This document shows positions 9,213 to 19,564 of a stretch of DNA of 61,949 bases, one piece after another. Source of the stretch: Klebsiella pneumoniae. GTDB lineage: Bacteria; Verrucomicrobiota; Verrucomicrobiia; Limisphaerales; SXTU01. The notes beneath the pieces are model-generated. The model saw nothing but the letters and a program-made list of their open reading frames with translations, did not search any database and was not told the DNA's origin. The stretch spans positions 1 through 61,949 of the forward strand of contig CALQJI020000024.1 in the NCBI GenBank assembly GCA_943330855.2, written 5' to 3'. Each line of letters starts with the position of its first letter. The stretch's first letter is position 1. Position numbers and translations under genes: made by a program.

Positions 9213-10862
9213 ATGGCCAGTGAGTCAGAGGGCGTGCCCCCGCAGCCTGTTCGTTCCGATGATGGCGTGAAGTCATCTGACGGTCAGACCGTGTCCCCAT
9301 CTAACGCCTCCCCGACGCAGCCCGGCGGTTCTCTGCCGTCTGCGTCGGAGACGGCCTCACCTGCCAATCCGGCAGACTCCGTCGATCCCCATGGCGAGCG
9401 CAGCGAAGCGAGCATCTCTGGCGAATCCGCCGAGCAGAACCCGCAGCCGGTGGCTCCAGAAGCTCCCCCTTCTTCCCCCGGCACGAACTCCCAATCTGCC
9501 CCCCCCGCCCCCGCTAGCCTGAACCCCGAAGGTTTCCCTTCGGCGGAGCTGGAGCGCACCCCTTCCGTCGGCGACGCGAGCGGCACCGCCCCAACGGACC
9601 CCAGCGGGGCCGGGCCGCACGACCACGACCCGTATCATCAGGAGCACCAACACGACTACGGGACCGAGCACCACCACGGCGATTCGTCCTACGACCCTTA
9701 CCACGCTCACAATAGCGGCCAGCATCAGGACGACCCTGCCCACCACCACGGCGGCGAGTATGAGTATCCGACCTACACGCCGCCGCCGCCCGAGGAAGAG
9801 CACGGCTTCGTCAAGGCCGTGCGCTCGGTCACCAGTGTTCTCAAGTCAGACGACGACCACACGGGCGAAGGCGGCGGCCCGGTTAAACCCTTTCTCGACC
9901 ACTTGGAAGACCTCCGGTGGATGCTCATCAAGATCACCGTCAGCCTGTCGGTGGCGGTGATGATCTGCCTAGTCGGCGCCGACTCGCTGGTGAAGCTGAT
10001 GAAATGGCCGCTGGTGAAAGCCAACCTGCAGGCCGAGCAGGAAGCGCTCAAGGGAGACAAGCCCTTGGAGCGCGTGCCGGTGATGTTCGGCAGCACCAAC
10101 CCCGTCGGCTCTTTCCCGCTCGCGCTCCTCGGCATCAACCCCGCCTTCAACCACACCAACAAGGACGGTCGCGTCCGCACCGTGGAGTTGATCCCCGTGC
10201 AGGTCGGCACGAATCAACTCCTCGGCCTGCACCTCAACACCAACGCCCCCGCCGTCACCGACCCGCTCGTCAACCTCATCATCCTCGGCCCGATGGACGT
10301 GGTGTGGATCACGCTCCAACTCGCGTTCTTTGGCGGCCTGGTGCTGGCCGCGCCGTTTGTCATCTACTTCTTCGGCCAGTTCATCCTCCCGGCGCTGCGC
10401 GTGCAGGAGAAGCAGTTCCTCAAGCCCTTCGCCTTCTGGGGCACGGTGCTGTTCCTCTCCGGCGTGGCGTTCTGCTACTTCGTCATCTTGCCGCTCATGT
10501 TGCGGATGACCGTCGAGTTCTCGCAATGGCTCGGCTTCAACGCGGACCAGTGGCGCGCGCAGGAATACCTGAGCATGGTGCCGAAATTCCTACTGGCGAC
10601 CGGCCTGAGCTTCGAGATGCCCGTGATCATCCTCACCATTGTGAAAGTCGGCCTGCTCGACTCGAAGAAGCTCACTTGGTTCCGGCCCTACTTCGTGGTC
10701 CTCAACCTCTTCGTCTGCGCCGTGGTCAGCCCTTCCGGCGACCCCATCACCATGTTCGTGATGGCCGCGCCGCTCTGCGTGCTCTACGAAGCGTGCATCA
10801 TCATCGCCCGCTTCTGGGAATGGCGTGACCGCAAGCGCGAGAAGGCCGCCGACCAGGCGTAA
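9213..10862 (+). CDS. tatC: TatC with a long His-rich N-terminal extension
   Basis: TatC recognises twin-arginine signal peptides in the inner membrane. The usual protein is about 250 residues; this one is 549. Residues 1-220 are an extra, disordered-looking region of Ser/Pro/Ala, followed at about 130-190 by a segment with about 20 His plus many Asp and Tyr, as in metal-binding stretches. The TatC core begins near residue 225 with PFLDHLEDLRW, the family's N-terminal motif. A second oddity is an insert of about 90 residues in the first periplasmic loop (about 265-355) before ILGPMDVVWITLQLAFFGG. The later helices are normal. The start of the true protein could lie later than 9213, but no stop interrupts the extension. 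Confidence 0.88.
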   Translation: MASESEGVPPQPVRSDDGVKSSDGQTVSPSNASPTQPGGSLPSASETASPANPADSVDPHGERSEASISGESAEQNPQPVAPEAPPSSPGTNSQSAPPAPASLNPEGFPSAELERTPSVGDASGTAPTDPSGAGPHDHDPYHQEHQHDYGTEHHHGDSSYDPYHAHNSGQHQDDPAHHHGGEYEYPTYTPPPPEEEHGFVKAVRSVTSVLKSDDDHTGEGGGPVKPFLDHLEDLRWMLIKITVSLSVAVMICLVGADSLVKLMKWPLVKANLQAEQEALKGDKPLERVPVMFGSTNPVGSFPLALLGINPAFNHTNKDGRVRTVELIPVQVGTNQLLGLHLNTNAPAVTDPLVNLIILGPMDVVWITLQLAFFGGLVLAAPFVIYFFGQFILPALRVQEKQFLKPFAFWGTVLFLSGVAFCYFVILPLMLRMTVEFSQWLGFNADQWRAQEYLSMVPKFLLATGLSFEMPVIILTIVKVGLLDSKKLTWFRPYFVVLNLFVCAVVSPSGDPITMFVMAAPLCVLYEACIIIARFWEWRDRKREKAADQA

Positions 10863-10961
10863 GCTGGAGCGCATCAGTCCGCTGCGAAGCAAGCGACCGG
10901 AAGTCGTCCGCTAGCTTAGGCTTGAAACCCCCCATCCACCGGTTATCTAAAGACTAACACT

Positions 10962-12176
10962 ATGCCATCCTTCAGCTACGTCGCCCGTGAAGCCGCCTCC
11001 GGTCGCGAGATCCGCAACGTCATGGACGCCAACACCGAACAGGATGCCATCTCCAATCTGATGGGGCGCAACCTCCTCGTTGTCAGCATCCAAGAAGCCA
11101 GCGGCAAGAAGGGTAAGCCCGCCGGTGGGTCGGTGCCGCTCCAAGACCTGGTGATGTTCACCCGCCAACTTGCCACGCTGGTTGATGCGGGCATCGCTAT
11201 CGTGGGCTCCCTCCAGGGACTGGCCGAGCAGACCGACAACAAAATCATGCGCGATGTCATCCGCGACATTTGTGCGCGAGTTGAGGCAGGCGACAACTTC
11301 TCGGCCGCCCTGACGAAGCATCCCAAGACCTTCGAGCGCCTTTACTGCTGCATGGTGGATGCTGGGGAAAAGGGTGGCTTGCTCGCCGAAATTCTCGCCC
11401 GCCTCGCCACCTATCTGGAGAACACCGTCCGGCTCCAGAAGAAGGTCAAATCGGCGATGATGTATCCCACCATCGTCACCATCGTCGCCGTCACGATCAC
11501 CGCCTTCCTACTCGTGAAAGTAGTGCCCACCTTTGGCGAAATTTTCGCGGGCTTCGGTGCGAAGCTACCAGCCCCCACGCAAATCCTGATCGACCTGTCG
11601 GAGTTTTTGAAACAGTGGTGGTGGGTAATCTTCCTCTGCACGGGGGGACTGATTTGGGGCTGGTTCCAGTTCATCAAGACCAAGGTCGGCGAGGAGTTCT
11701 GGGACCGGAACCGCATCCGCCTGCCGATCTTCGGCCACATCGCGCACAAGATATGCCTCGCGCGCTTCGCCCGCACGCTGGCCTCCCTCATCCGCTCCGG
11801 CGTGCCCATCCTCGAGGTGCTGAACATCACCGCCAATTGCGTTGGCAACGTCGTCATGGAGAAGGCCATCCGCGTCGCCATGGCGGACATCGAGAAGGGC
11901 GACGGCATCTCCGCCGCGCTCGGTCGCCATCCAGTTTTCCCGGCGATGATCATCCGCATGCTCTCGGCCGGCGAGCAGACCGGCAAGATCGATGCCATGC
12001 TCGAGCGCGTCGCGAACTTCCTTGATGACGAGATCGAGACCATCCTCGACGGCCTGACTTCCCTGATCGAACCCCTGCTGATCGTGTTCCTCGGCGTGAC
12101 CGTCGGCAGCATCGTGATCGCGATGTTCCTGCCCATCTTCAAGATGAGCGACATCATCAACCCGCCCGGGCGCTGA
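10962..12176 (+). CDS. Type II secretion / type IV pilus inner-membrane platform protein (GspF/PilC)
   Basis: 404 residues with the two repeated GspF domains (about 50-190, LATLVDAGIAIVGSL and VDAGEKGGLLAEILARLA; about 255-385, LASLIRSGVPILEVL and LSAGEQTGKIDAMLERVA). Membrane helices lie near 165-187, 215-235 and 368-390. This is the platform that couples the assembly ATPase to pilus or pseudopilus growth. No other secretion or pilus genes are near, so the gene is orphaned here and its partners must lie elsewhere. N-terminus FSYVAREAASGREI is typical. Confidence 0.88.
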   Translation: MPSFSYVAREAASGREIRNVMDANTEQDAISNLMGRNLLVVSIQEASGKKGKPAGGSVPLQDLVMFTRQLATLVDAGIAIVGSLQGLAEQTDNKIMRDVIRDICARVEAGDNFSAALTKHPKTFERLYCCMVDAGEKGGLLAEILARLATYLENTVRLQKKVKSAMMYPTIVTIVAVTITAFLLVKVVPTFGEIFAGFGAKLPAPTQILIDLSEFLKQWWWVIFLCTGGLIWGWFQFIKTKVGEEFWDRNRIRLPIFGHIAHKICLARFARTLASLIRSGVPILEVLNITANCVGNVVMEKAIRVAMADIEKGDGISAALGRHPVFPAMIIRMLSAGEQTGKIDAMLERVANFLDDEIETILDGLTSLIEPLLIVFLGVTVGSIVIAMFLPIFKMSDIINPPGR

Positions 12177-12237
12177 AGAAGGCAAAAGGCAAAAGGGCGA
12201 ACGAACGCACGGGATTCCTTTTGCCTTCTTCATCAGC
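12172..12237. repeat. Palindrome between gspF and priA with AGGCAAA heptamers
   Basis: The left arm GCTGAAGAAGGCAAAAGG (overlapping the gspF stop) pairs with the right arm CCTTTTGCCTTCTTCATCAG. AGGCAAA occurs twice in the left arm. The right arm ends three bases before the priA ATG. It may also end or slow transcription. Confidence 0.7.
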
Positions 12238-12239
12238 GC

Positions 12240-14645
12240 ATGGTCGCCCGCGTCACCCTTGAGATCGCCCTCCGCCGGGAGTTCGACTACGCCATCCCTC
12301 CGGAGCTGGTCGGGCGGGTGGAGGTCGGCTCGCGGGTAAAAGTTCCCTTCGGCCACCGGCAGGTCATGGGCTGCGTCACGGCCCTCACTGAGCAGTCCAC
12401 GCACACAAACCTCCGTCACCTCACCGGCGTCGTCGGCAAGCAATCCCTCGTCACTCCCCGCGTGCTCCAACTCGCGCGCTGGATTGCGGACTACTACTGC
12501 TGCGCGCCGGAGACCGCCTTAAAGAGCGTGCTGCCGGAGGTCGTGCGCCGCGAGCAGGACGGCTGGCGCGAACGCCTCTTCGTCCGTCTGATCCCTCCGA
12601 CCGGCGAGCCCCCCAAGCTCACCAAGCGGCAGCAGGAGATTCTCAGCCTCCTCGAAGAGCGCCGCGAGATGCCGCTCCAGGAACTCCTCGAACTTGCCGA
12701 GACCACCGCCGAGACCGTCCGCCGCCTCGAGGACAAGCACCTCGTTGCCATCACCAACCAAGTCTCCGAGCGCGATCCGTATGCGAAGGACGTGATCAGC
12801 CGCACCGAGTCGCTGACGATGAACGCGGAGCAGGCCGTGGCACTGGCGGTGATTTGCGCACGCATGGATGCGGGCAGGTGTGAGAGTGAGAGAGTGAGAG
12901 AGTGTGAGGGCGGGACGAGCGCCGCACGCTCTCTCACACCCTCACGCCCTCACACCCTCACACCTGCCACCTTCCTCCTCCACGGCGTCACCGGCTCGGG
13001 GAAAACGGAGGTTTACCTTCAGGCCATCGCGCACGCGCTGGCGCAGGGGAAGGGAGCCATCGTGCTCGTGCCGGAGATTGCGCTCACGCCGCAGACCGTC
13101 GAGCGCTTCAAGGCTCGCTTCAGCCACGGCCCGCTTCAGACGCAAGTCGCCGTCCTCCACTCGCACCTCAGTTCCGGCGAGCGGCACGACGAGTGGCACA
13201 AGATTCGCCAAGGGCGCGCGCGCATCGTCATCGGCGCGCGTTCGGCCATCTTCGCGCCCGTCGAGCCGCTCGGACTCATCATCGTGGATGAGGAGCACGA
13301 GCATTCCTACAAGCAGGAGGAAGCCCCGCGCTACCACGCGCGCGACGTCGCGGTCGTGCGCGGGCAGATGGACAACGCCGTCGTCGTGCTCGGCTCGGCC
13401 ACGCCCTCGATGGAGAGCTTTTTCAACGTCCAGCGCGGCAAATACGCCTTGCTCGAACTCAAGCTCCGCGCCGACGACAAGAAGATGCCCATCGTCCGCG
13501 TCGTGGACATGCGGCAGGCCGCGCGGAAGGAAAAAGGCACGCCCATCTTCTCGGAGGAACTCAAGGAAGCCATCACCAAGCGCCTCGAACGCCGCGAGCA
13601 GACGATGCTCTTCCTGAACCGGCGCGGTTACTCCAGCTCGCTCCAATGCCCGCAGTGCGGCTTCGTGGCCGAGTGTCCGAACTGCAGCGTCGCCCTCACC
13701 TACCATCGCAAGGCGCAGAAGATTTGCTGCCACATCTGCGGTCACGAGGCCCCCGCGCCCACCGCTTGCCCCGAGCCAAAGTGCCGCAGCGCCGCCATCC
13801 GTTACGCCGGCCTCGGCACCGAGCGCGTCGAGGAGACGCTCACGAAGCTCTTCCCGCACGCCCGCATCGCGCGGATGGACTCCGACCTGATGAAGCGCAA
13901 GGAGGACTACCGCCGCGTGCTCGGCGACTTCAAGGCTGGCAAGACCGACATTCTCGTCGGCACGCAGATGATTGCGAAGGGCCTGCACTTCGAGAACGTC
14001 ACGCTCGTCGGCGTCATCCACGCGGACCTCAGCCTGCACATCCCGGACTTCCGCGCGGGCGAGCGGACCTTTCAGTTGCTCACGCAAGTCTCCGGTCGCG
14101 CCGGTCGCGGCGAGGTCGAGGGCGAGGTCTTCGTGCAGAGCTTCACGCCCTTTCATCCAGCCATCCAATACGCGCGCCGCCACGATTTCATCGGCTTCTA
14201 CGAACAAGAGATCGAGTTCCGCGAACAGCTCAACTACCCGCCGGCCAGCCGTCTCGCGATGCTCACCTTCAAAGGTCGCAACGAGGAGAAGGTGAAGCTC
14301 ATGGCGGAGTATGTGACGCGGGAACTGGAGAGTCTTGCAGGTGGGAAAGTGGGAAAGCGGGAAAGTGAAACGGTGAGCACCGACACCTTGGAACTCCTCC
14401 CACTTTCTCCCTCTCCCACTCTCTCACCTGCTCCCGCCGCAGCGACGCCGTTGCGTGACCTCATCCTCTCCGGGCCCGCGCCCGCGCCGCTGCTGCGCGC
14501 GGAGACCTTCTACCGCTACCAACTCATGCTGCGCACCAAGCAGATGCCGCGCGTGAGTAAGGTTTTGGCAACGCTGCTGGAACAAATCGAGTTGCCCGAA
14601 GATGTCACGCTCACCGTAGACATCGACCCGGTGAGCCTGATGTAG
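12240..14645 (+). CDS. priA: Primosomal replication helicase PriA
   Basis: 801-residue 3'-to-5' helicase that restarts stalled replication forks. Motifs: the N-terminal DNA-binding domain (FDYAIPPEL, GSRVKVPFGHR), Walker A GVTGSGKTEVY (near residue 250), Walker B DEEHEHSYKQEEAPRYHARD, eight zinc-binding cysteines (CPQCGF, CPNC, CCHICG, and the final pair), GTQMIAKGLHFENVTLVG, and QVSGRAGRG. Two low-complexity inserts are translated from palindromes: residues about 212-243 just before Walker A, and about 700-731 in the C-terminal domain. The frame stays open through both and all helicase motifs remain, so the protein is probably active. Confidence 0.93.
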   Translation: MVARVTLEIALRREFDYAIPPELVGRVEVGSRVKVPFGHRQVMGCVTALTEQSTHTNLRHLTGVVGKQSLVTPRVLQLARWIADYYCCAPETALKSVLPEVVRREQDGWRERLFVRLIPPTGEPPKLTKRQQEILSLLEERREMPLQELLELAETTAETVRRLEDKHLVAITNQVSERDPYAKDVISRTESLTMNAEQAVALAVICARMDAGRCESERVRECEGGTSAARSLTPSRPHTLTPATFLLHGVTGSGKTEVYLQAIAHALAQGKGAIVLVPEIALTPQTVERFKARFSHGPLQTQVAVLHSHLSSGERHDEWHKIRQGRARIVIGARSAIFAPVEPLGLIIVDEEHEHSYKQEEAPRYHARDVAVVRGQMDNAVVVLGSATPSMESFFNVQRGKYALLELKLRADDKKMPIVRVVDMRQAARKEKGTPIFSEELKEAITKRLERREQTMLFLNRRGYSSSLQCPQCGFVAECPNCSVALTYHRKAQKICCHICGHEAPAPTACPEPKCRSAAIRYAGLGTERVEETLTKLFPHARIARMDSDLMKRKEDYRRVLGDFKAGKTDILVGTQMIAKGLHFENVTLVGVIHADLSLHIPDFRAGERTFQLLTQVSGRAGRGEVEGEVFVQSFTPFHPAIQYARRHDFIGFYEQEIEFREQLNYPPASRLAMLTFKGRNEEKVKLMAEYVTRELESLAGGKVGKRESETVSTDTLELLPLSPSPTLSPAPAAATPLRDLILSGPAPAPLLRAETFYRYQLMLRTKQMPRVSKVLATLLEQIELPEDVTLTVDIDPVSLM
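12874..12967. repeat. In-frame palindrome in priA, GCAGGTG family copy 1
   Basis: The left arm starts GCAGGTGTGAGAGTGAGAG and the right arm ends CCCTCACACCTGC, so the ends are inverted copies. The arms are made of degenerate eight-base units (GTGAGAGA on the left, CACACCCT on the right). About 94 bases long and translated as residues 212-243 of PriA. Confidence 0.8.
14338..14431. repeat. In-frame palindrome in priA, GCAGGTG family copy 2
   Basis: The left arm starts GCAGGTGGGAAAGTGGGAAA and the right arm ends CCACTCTCTCACCTGC. The arms are degenerate eight-base units (GTGGGAAA on the left, CTCCCACT on the right). The length is the same as copy 1, about 94 bases, and the frame stays open. Confidence 0.8.
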
Positions 14646-14736
14646 CGCGGTCGGGTTGTGCCAAGTTTGATGCCGAAAACCCTTTTCACGACAAGACACG
14701 GTGGGCTCGGGCGAATAATCTGCGGGACTTAACTGC

Positions 14737-17700
14737 ATGAAACATCACTGCCTCCCCACCGCCTTTCTCACCTTCGCGGCAATTTTTTTCCCGCTCCTGG
14801 CCCCCGCGCAGGACAAGCGGGGCGCGGGCGTCGCACCCTACCCAGACTGGCAGCACACCGGCGCGCTCACGATTCTCACCACGCCGGAGGGCGCCAACTT
14901 GCCGGCGGGCACGGTGGCCGAGGGCTTTCCTCTGCTCGTGCGGTTACACAAGGACTGGTTCGACTTCAAGCAGGCCAAGGCCGGCGGCGAAGACCTTCGC
15001 TTCTCCAGCAGCAAGGGCGCTCCGCTCGTGTTTCAAATCGAGGAGTGGGACGCGCCGGGCGGGACGGCGAGCGTGTGGGTGCGGGTGCCGCACATCGAGG
15101 GCAACGCGCGGCAGGCGTTGCGCGTGCATTGGGGCAAGGCCGACGCGGCGAGCGAGTCGAGCGGCAAGGCGGTCTTCAACGAGTCCAATGGCTACTTGAG
15201 CGTGTGGCACTTGGGCGACAAGGTGCAGGATGAGGTCGGCACGCTGGAGTCGAAGGACACGGGGACTTCGCTTACCAACGGCATCGTCGGCAAGGCGAGG
15301 CATTTTCCCGGCAAGGCCGGCATCTTCGGCGGCGACAAGATTCCCAACTACCCGGCCGGGGCCAGCCCACACAGCTCCGAAGTGTGGTTCCGCAGCCGCA
15401 CGCCGAACTCCACGCTCGTCGCCTGGGGCAACGAGCAGGCGCAGGGCAAAGTGGTGATGCAGTTCCGCAGCCCGCCGCACATCAACATGGATTGCTACTT
15501 CTCCGGCGGCAACGTCGCCAGCGGCAGCCGCCTCCCGCTCGGCGAGTGGACGCACGTGGTCCACACTTACCGGCAGGGCGAGTCGGCCCTCTACATCAAC
15601 GGCAAGCTGGACGGGTCCAACACGAAGAACGGAGGGCCGCTGGCCATCAAGACTCCGGCGCGACTGTGGATTGGCGGCTGGTATAACAACTACACATTTG
15701 TCGGCGACATGGATGAAGTGCGCATCTCGAAGGTCACGCGCTCGGCGGACTGGGTGCGGTTGCAGTTCGAGAATCAAAAGCCGCAGCAGACGCTCGTCGG
15801 CCCGCTGATGCAGCCGGGCAGTGCGTTCACTGTGTCGCAGGAGAAGGTGGTCGTGGAAGAGGGCAAGAGCGTCGCGTTCACCGCGCAAGCCGGCGGCGCG
15901 CAGAAGATTTACTGGCTGCTGAAGCGCGACGGGCGCGAGGTGGTCGTGGCGACGGATCGCTTCGCCTTCGCGTTCAACGTCGGCCGCGTGACGGGCGACA
16001 CGGCTGCGACGCTTCAGTTCAAGGCGGTTTACGCGGGCGAGGTGAAAACCAAAGACATCGCCATCACCGTGAAGGAAGCCATCCCCGAACCGGTGTTCAC
16101 CCTCAAGGCCCCGGCGGCTTGGGATGGGCGCGCGACGATTGAAATCGTGCCGCAGGTGGCGAATCTCGCGGCGATGCAGGCGAAGGGCGCGGGCGAGTTG
16201 AAGACGGAGTGGAGCGCGACGCCGTTCGCGGTCATCAAGGAAATCGCACCGGGCAAGCTCCGGCTCCTGCGTGCGCAGAACAGCGGGAAGCTCACGGTCA
16301 CGGCCACGGTGAGCAACGGCGGCAAGGCGAGCACGCAGTCCGTGGACATCGCGGTCACAGAGCCGAAGCGCGACGCGTGGGTGGCGCGTGTGCCGGCGAA
16401 GGACGAGCAACCGGAGGACGGGCAGTTCTACACGCGCGACGAGAAGAACGAAGGGACGCTCCATTACAACGGCACGCTGACCGAAGCGGCGGACGCGGTC
16501 TTCCTCAAGCTCTTCGCCGACGACAAGCTGGTGAAGACCGAGACGGCGAAGCCCGGCGCGGACAAGTCCTACGCCTTTGCGGTGAAGCTCAAGCCCGGTC
16601 TCATCAAATACAAAGTCGAGTTCGGCACAAAAGTTGGCGGAAAAGAGACGGTGCTCAACACGGTGGGCAACCTCGTCTGCGGCGATGCCTTCATCATCGA
16701 CGGCCAGTCCAATGCGCTCGCGACCGACACCGGCGAGAAGACACCGCCGCAAACGAACGAGTGGATTCGCAGCTACGGCCGGCCGTCGCAAAATCCGAAA
16801 GACAATCAAGGCAACCTGTGGTGCCTTCCGGTTTGGAAAGCGCAGAAGGGCGAGAAGGCGGAACTGGGTTGGTGGGGAATGGAGCTGGCGAAGCGGCTCC
16901 TCGAAAGCCAGAAGATGCCCATCTTCCTCATCAACGCGGCGGTCGGCGGCACGCGCATTGACCAGCACCAGCGCGACGCGGCGAACCCGACCGACCTCAC
17001 GACCATCTACGGCCGGATGCTCTGGCGTGTGCAGCAGGCGAAGTTGACGCACGGCATCCGCGGCATCCTGTGGCATCAGGGCGAGAACGATCAAGGCTCG
17101 GACGGGCCGACGGGCGGCTTCGGCTGGGAGAGCTATCAGCCGCTCTTCGTCGAGATGGCCGCCGCGTGGAAGCAGGACTTTCCGAACGTGCAGAACTACT
17201 ACGTTTTTCAAATCTGGCCTAACTCGTGCAGCATGGGCGGGCGCGACGGCGCGGGCGACCGCTTGCGCGAGAAGCAACGCACGTTGCCGCAGCTCTTCTC
17301 GAACATGAGCATCCTCTCGACCCTCGGCGTGCGGCCGCCGGGCGGCTGCCACTACCCGCTGGTGGGCTGGGCGGAGTTCGCACGCATGGTGCAGCCGATC
17401 ATCGAACGCGACCATTACGGGAAGGCGTCCGCCGTTCCGCTTACCGCGCCGAACTTGCGCCGCGTCGCCTACACCAGCGCAGCGCAGGACACGCTCGCGC
17501 TGGAGTTTGACCAACCAGTGGTCTGGACCGACACGCTGGCAGGACAGTTTTATCTGGATGGCGAGAAGGGCAAAGTCGCGTCGGGCAGCATCACCGGCAA
17601 CGTGCTCACGCTCAAACTCACGCAACCGTCAGCGGCCAAACAAATCACTTACCTCAAAGAGATCGCGTGGAATCAGGACACCCTGCTCCTCGGCGCGAAC

Positions 17701-17763
17701 GGCCTCGCCGCGCTCACGTTCTGCGAGGTGCCACTTCAGGCTGCGAAGCCGTCTCCGAGATGA
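14737..17763 (+). CDS. Secreted DUF2341-LamG-Ig-carbohydrate esterase protein
   Basis: 1008 residues with a signal peptide (about 1-24). Order of parts: a DUF2341-like domain (about 35-135), a LamG/concanavalin-like domain (about 145-350, with [20 protein letters not shown] and [11 protein letters not shown]), Ig-like beta domains (about 355-640), and an SGNH/sialate O-acetylesterase-like domain (about 645-900). The esterase has the Ser motif IDGQSNAL near residue 652, WHQGENDQ as the Gly/Asn block, and CHYPLVGW with the likely catalytic His. A C-terminal beta domain closes the protein. It probably removes acetyl groups from a sugar polymer outside the cell. Its 3' end overlaps that of the convergent radical SAM gene by about 50 bases. 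Confidence 0.85.
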   Translation: MKHHCLPTAFLTFAAIFFPLLAPAQDKRGAGVAPYPDWQHTGALTILTTPEGANLPAGTVAEGFPLLVRLHKDWFDFKQAKAGGEDLRFSSSKGAPLVFQIEEWDAPGGTASVWVRVPHIEGNARQALRVHWGKADAASESSGKAVFNESNGYLSVWHLGDKVQDEVGTLESKDTGTSLTNGIVGKARHFPGKAGIFGGDKIPNYPAGASPHSSEVWFRSRTPNSTLVAWGNEQAQGKVVMQFRSPPHINMDCYFSGGNVASGSRLPLGEWTHVVHTYRQGESALYINGKLDGSNTKNGGPLAIKTPARLWIGGWYNNYTFVGDMDEVRISKVTRSADWVRLQFENQKPQQTLVGPLMQPGSAFTVSQEKVVVEEGKSVAFTAQAGGAQKIYWLLKRDGREVVVATDRFAFAFNVGRVTGDTAATLQFKAVYAGEVKTKDIAITVKEAIPEPVFTLKAPAAWDGRATIEIVPQVANLAAMQAKGAGELKTEWSATPFAVIKEIAPGKLRLLRAQNSGKLTVTATVSNGGKASTQSVDIAVTEPKRDAWVARVPAKDEQPEDGQFYTRDEKNEGTLHYNGTLTEAADAVFLKLFADDKLVKTETAKPGADKSYAFAVKLKPGLIKYKVEFGTKVGGKETVLNTVGNLVCGDAFIIDGQSNALATDTGEKTPPQTNEWIRSYGRPSQNPKDNQGNLWCLPVWKAQKGEKAELGWWGMELAKRLLESQKMPIFLINAAVGGTRIDQHQRDAANPTDLTTIYGRMLWRVQQAKLTHGIRGILWHQGENDQGSDGPTGGFGWESYQPLFVEMAAAWKQDFPNVQNYYVFQIWPNSCSMGGRDGAGDRLREKQRTLPQLFSNMSILSTLGVRPPGGCHYPLVGWAEFARMVQPIIERDHYGKASAVPLTAPNLRRVAYTSAAQDTLALEFDQPVVWTDTLAGQFYLDGEKGKVASGSITGNVLTLKLTQPSAAKQITYLKEIAWNQDTLLLGANGLAALTFCEVPLQAAKPSPR

Positions 17764-19417
17764 TGGGCGGCGGCGTGTGCCGCGACTGGCGTTTCGGCGC
17801 AGCCGAATGGCGAGGCGTGGGGGTCGGCCGGACAGCCGGTGCGGTGTGAACTTGCATGAAGGCTGGGCGTTCCCGCCTTCCCGTGCGCTCGAAGTCCGCA
17901 AGGAGCGCGGCGGAAGCAGTCGTTGGCTCCACTCCGCGCGCCGTGACGAGGTAGTCGAACAGCGCCTCTGCCAAACTCACCAGCGCGATGCCGTGGCGTT
18001 GGCCGAGGCGGGCGAAAAGCCAGTCGCTGAACGCGAGGAAGGTCCAGAAGGGCGAGGGTGAAGCGGCCTCCGGCTTCGCCCAAATCAGCGGCGCACTCGC
18101 GCTGAAATTCCCCGAGTTTGCCACGAGGTCCCAATAGCGCGCGAAGCGTCGGAGCCGCTGCATCGTGGCGAAGTCGAGGTCGCGGTTGCACAGCAGTTCG
18201 TAAGGCGGGTGCGCGCTGTAACGCAGCGCAAATTCTGAGTCGTGCCGCACGATGGGCGTGCCGCGCAGCCGCTTCAAGATGCCCACCTGAATCTCCTGCG
18301 GCCCCAGCGCCACCAACCGATCAAAGCCGCGCGCGAAGCTGGGCATGTCTTCGCCGGGCAGGCCCACGATCAAATCCGCGTGGACGTGGACGCCGGTGTG
18401 GCTCCGCAGCCAAGTGATGTTCTCCGCTAGCTTCGCGTGGTCCTGCCGCCGCGAGATGTTGCGCGAGGTCTGCTCATCAAACGTCTGCACCCCCACCTCG
18501 AATTGGAGTGACCCTGCGGGGAACTGCGCGATCACCGCGCGCAACGCCTCCGGCAGCCGGTCCGGCACCATCTCGAAGTGGACGAAGAGGCCGGGCCGCA
18601 TTCGCGCGAGGAAGAATTGCAGGATGGCGCGGCTCACCATCAGGTTCAGGTTGAACGTCCGGTCCACGAACTTGAACTGCGTGGCGCCGCGCGTCAGCAG
18701 CCCTTCCATCGCCGTCAGAAACTTCTCCAACGGGAACTGCCGCACCGGGATGTCCAGCGACGACAGGCAGAACTCGCACGTGAACGGGCAGCCGCGCGAC
18801 GCCTCCACGTAAACCACGCGGTGCGCGAGGTCGTGGGGTGTGTAGAGGTCGTAGGGCAGCGCGACGTCCTCCAGCTTGGGCAGCTCGGCGGGGATGATTT
18901 TAGGAAGGGGTTGCGCGACCGGTGGGTTTTCTCCTGCTCGTAATCCTAATCCTGCTCCGCTTTTGGCCGCTGCCAGAGGAGCAGGATTAGGATTACGAGC
19001 AGGCGGGGCGAAGTCGGCGGGTGCGGCGAGTAAGTGCCCACACACCTCTGCAAACTTCACGTCCGCCTCGCCCGTGATGACGTGGTCCGCGAGGCGCACA
19101 ATCTCCTGCTCCTCCCACTCGTAGCTCACCTCAGGGCCGCCGAGGATGACGATGACCTCGGGCGCGAGGCGCTTGAGCAGGCTCACGACCTCCGTGGTCT
19201 CGCGCACGTTCCAGATGTAAACGCCCAGCCCGACGATGCGGGGCCGGCGGGCCAGAAGCTTTTCCACGATGTCCAGCGGGCGCTGCTGAATCTCGAACTC
19301 CAGCAGCGCGGCGCGGGGCTGAAGCGCACCGAGATTCGCATGGAGATAGCGCAACCCGAACGCGCAGTGGATGAACTTGGCGTTGAGCGTGGCGAGTAAG
19401 ATGTCCACAGGCTGCAT
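17714..19417 (-). CDS. B12-binding radical SAM protein (DUF4080-like)
   Basis: 567 residues. The N-terminal cobalamin-binding domain (about 1-130, [14 protein letters not shown]) is followed by a radical SAM domain with the cluster motif CPFTCEFC near residue 209 and [27 protein letters not shown] further on, and then a DUF4080-type C-terminal region. Such enzymes often perform methylations or difficult C-C chemistry; the substrate is unknown. ATG at 19417 gives [15 protein letters not shown], the conserved start of the family. Residues about 138-162 (a PNPAPL and GAGLGL stretch) are the translation of a perfect palindrome. The gene lies downstream of a second radical SAM gene on the same strand. 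Confidence 0.87.
   Translation of the reverse strand: MQPVDILLATLNAKFIHCAFGLRYLHANLGALQPRAALLEFEIQQRPLDIVEKLLARRPRIVGLGVYIWNVRETTEVVSLLKRLAPEVIVILGGPEVSYEWEEQEIVRLADHVITGEADVKFAEVCGHLLAAPADFAPPARNPNPAPLAAAKSGAGLGLRAGENPPVAQPLPKIIPAELPKLEDVALPYDLYTPHDLAHRVVYVEASRGCPFTCEFCLSSLDIPVRQFPLEKFLTAMEGLLTRGATQFKFVDRTFNLNLMVSRAILQFFLARMRPGLFVHFEMVPDRLPEALRAVIAQFPAGSLQFEVGVQTFDEQTSRNISRRQDHAKLAENITWLRSHTGVHVHADLIVGLPGEDMPSFARGFDRLVALGPQEIQVGILKRLRGTPIVRHDSEFALRYSAHPPYELLCNRDLDFATMQRLRRFARYWDLVANSGNFSASAPLIWAKPEAASPSPFWTFLAFSDWLFARLGQRHGIALVSLAEALFDYLVTARGVEPTTASAALLADFERTGRRERPAFMQVHTAPAVRPTPTPRHSAAPKRQSRHTPPPIISETASQPEVAPRRT
18933..19003. repeat. Perfect in-frame palindrome in the B12 radical SAM gene
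   Basis: The 26-base arms (18933-18958 and 18978-19003) are exact reverse complements and are separated by 19 bases. The arm core is CGTAATCCTAATCCTGCTCC. The unit TAATCC occurs twice in each arm. The frame stays open across it. Confidence 0.9.
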
Positions 19418-19489
19418 GAATCGTGGTGCGGAATTTATGAGGAAGGCAGGAGAGCAGGAAGGGAATTGCTTCAGGAATATCTCTCCCGC

Positions 19490-19559
19490 GTAGCCGCCGA
19501 GGTAAGGAGACGGATTCTGTGGCGGTCGAAGCAATCCGCCTCCTCACCTCGGCAGCTAC
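19490..19559. repeat. Intergenic palindrome with 27-base arms
   Basis: The arms at 19490-19516 and 19533-19559 are reverse complements with three mismatches and a 16-base spacer. The left arm begins GTAGCCGCCGAGGTAAGGAG. It lies between two radical SAM genes, in the leader of the downstream one. A reversed relative of the 3396-3420 repeat is found next to it at 19441-19461. Confidence 0.85.
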
Positions 19560-19564
19560 CGGCT

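Noticed and set aside
12942..14207. 421-residue minus-strand open frame
   Set aside because: Antisense of priA, which has all helicase motifs.
14944..17625. 893-residue open frame on the minus strand
   Set aside because: It is the antisense of the secreted esterase gene. Its product is Arg/Ala/Leu-rich with no motif, as is usual for opposite frames in GC-rich DNA, while the plus strand has a signal peptide and esterase motifs.
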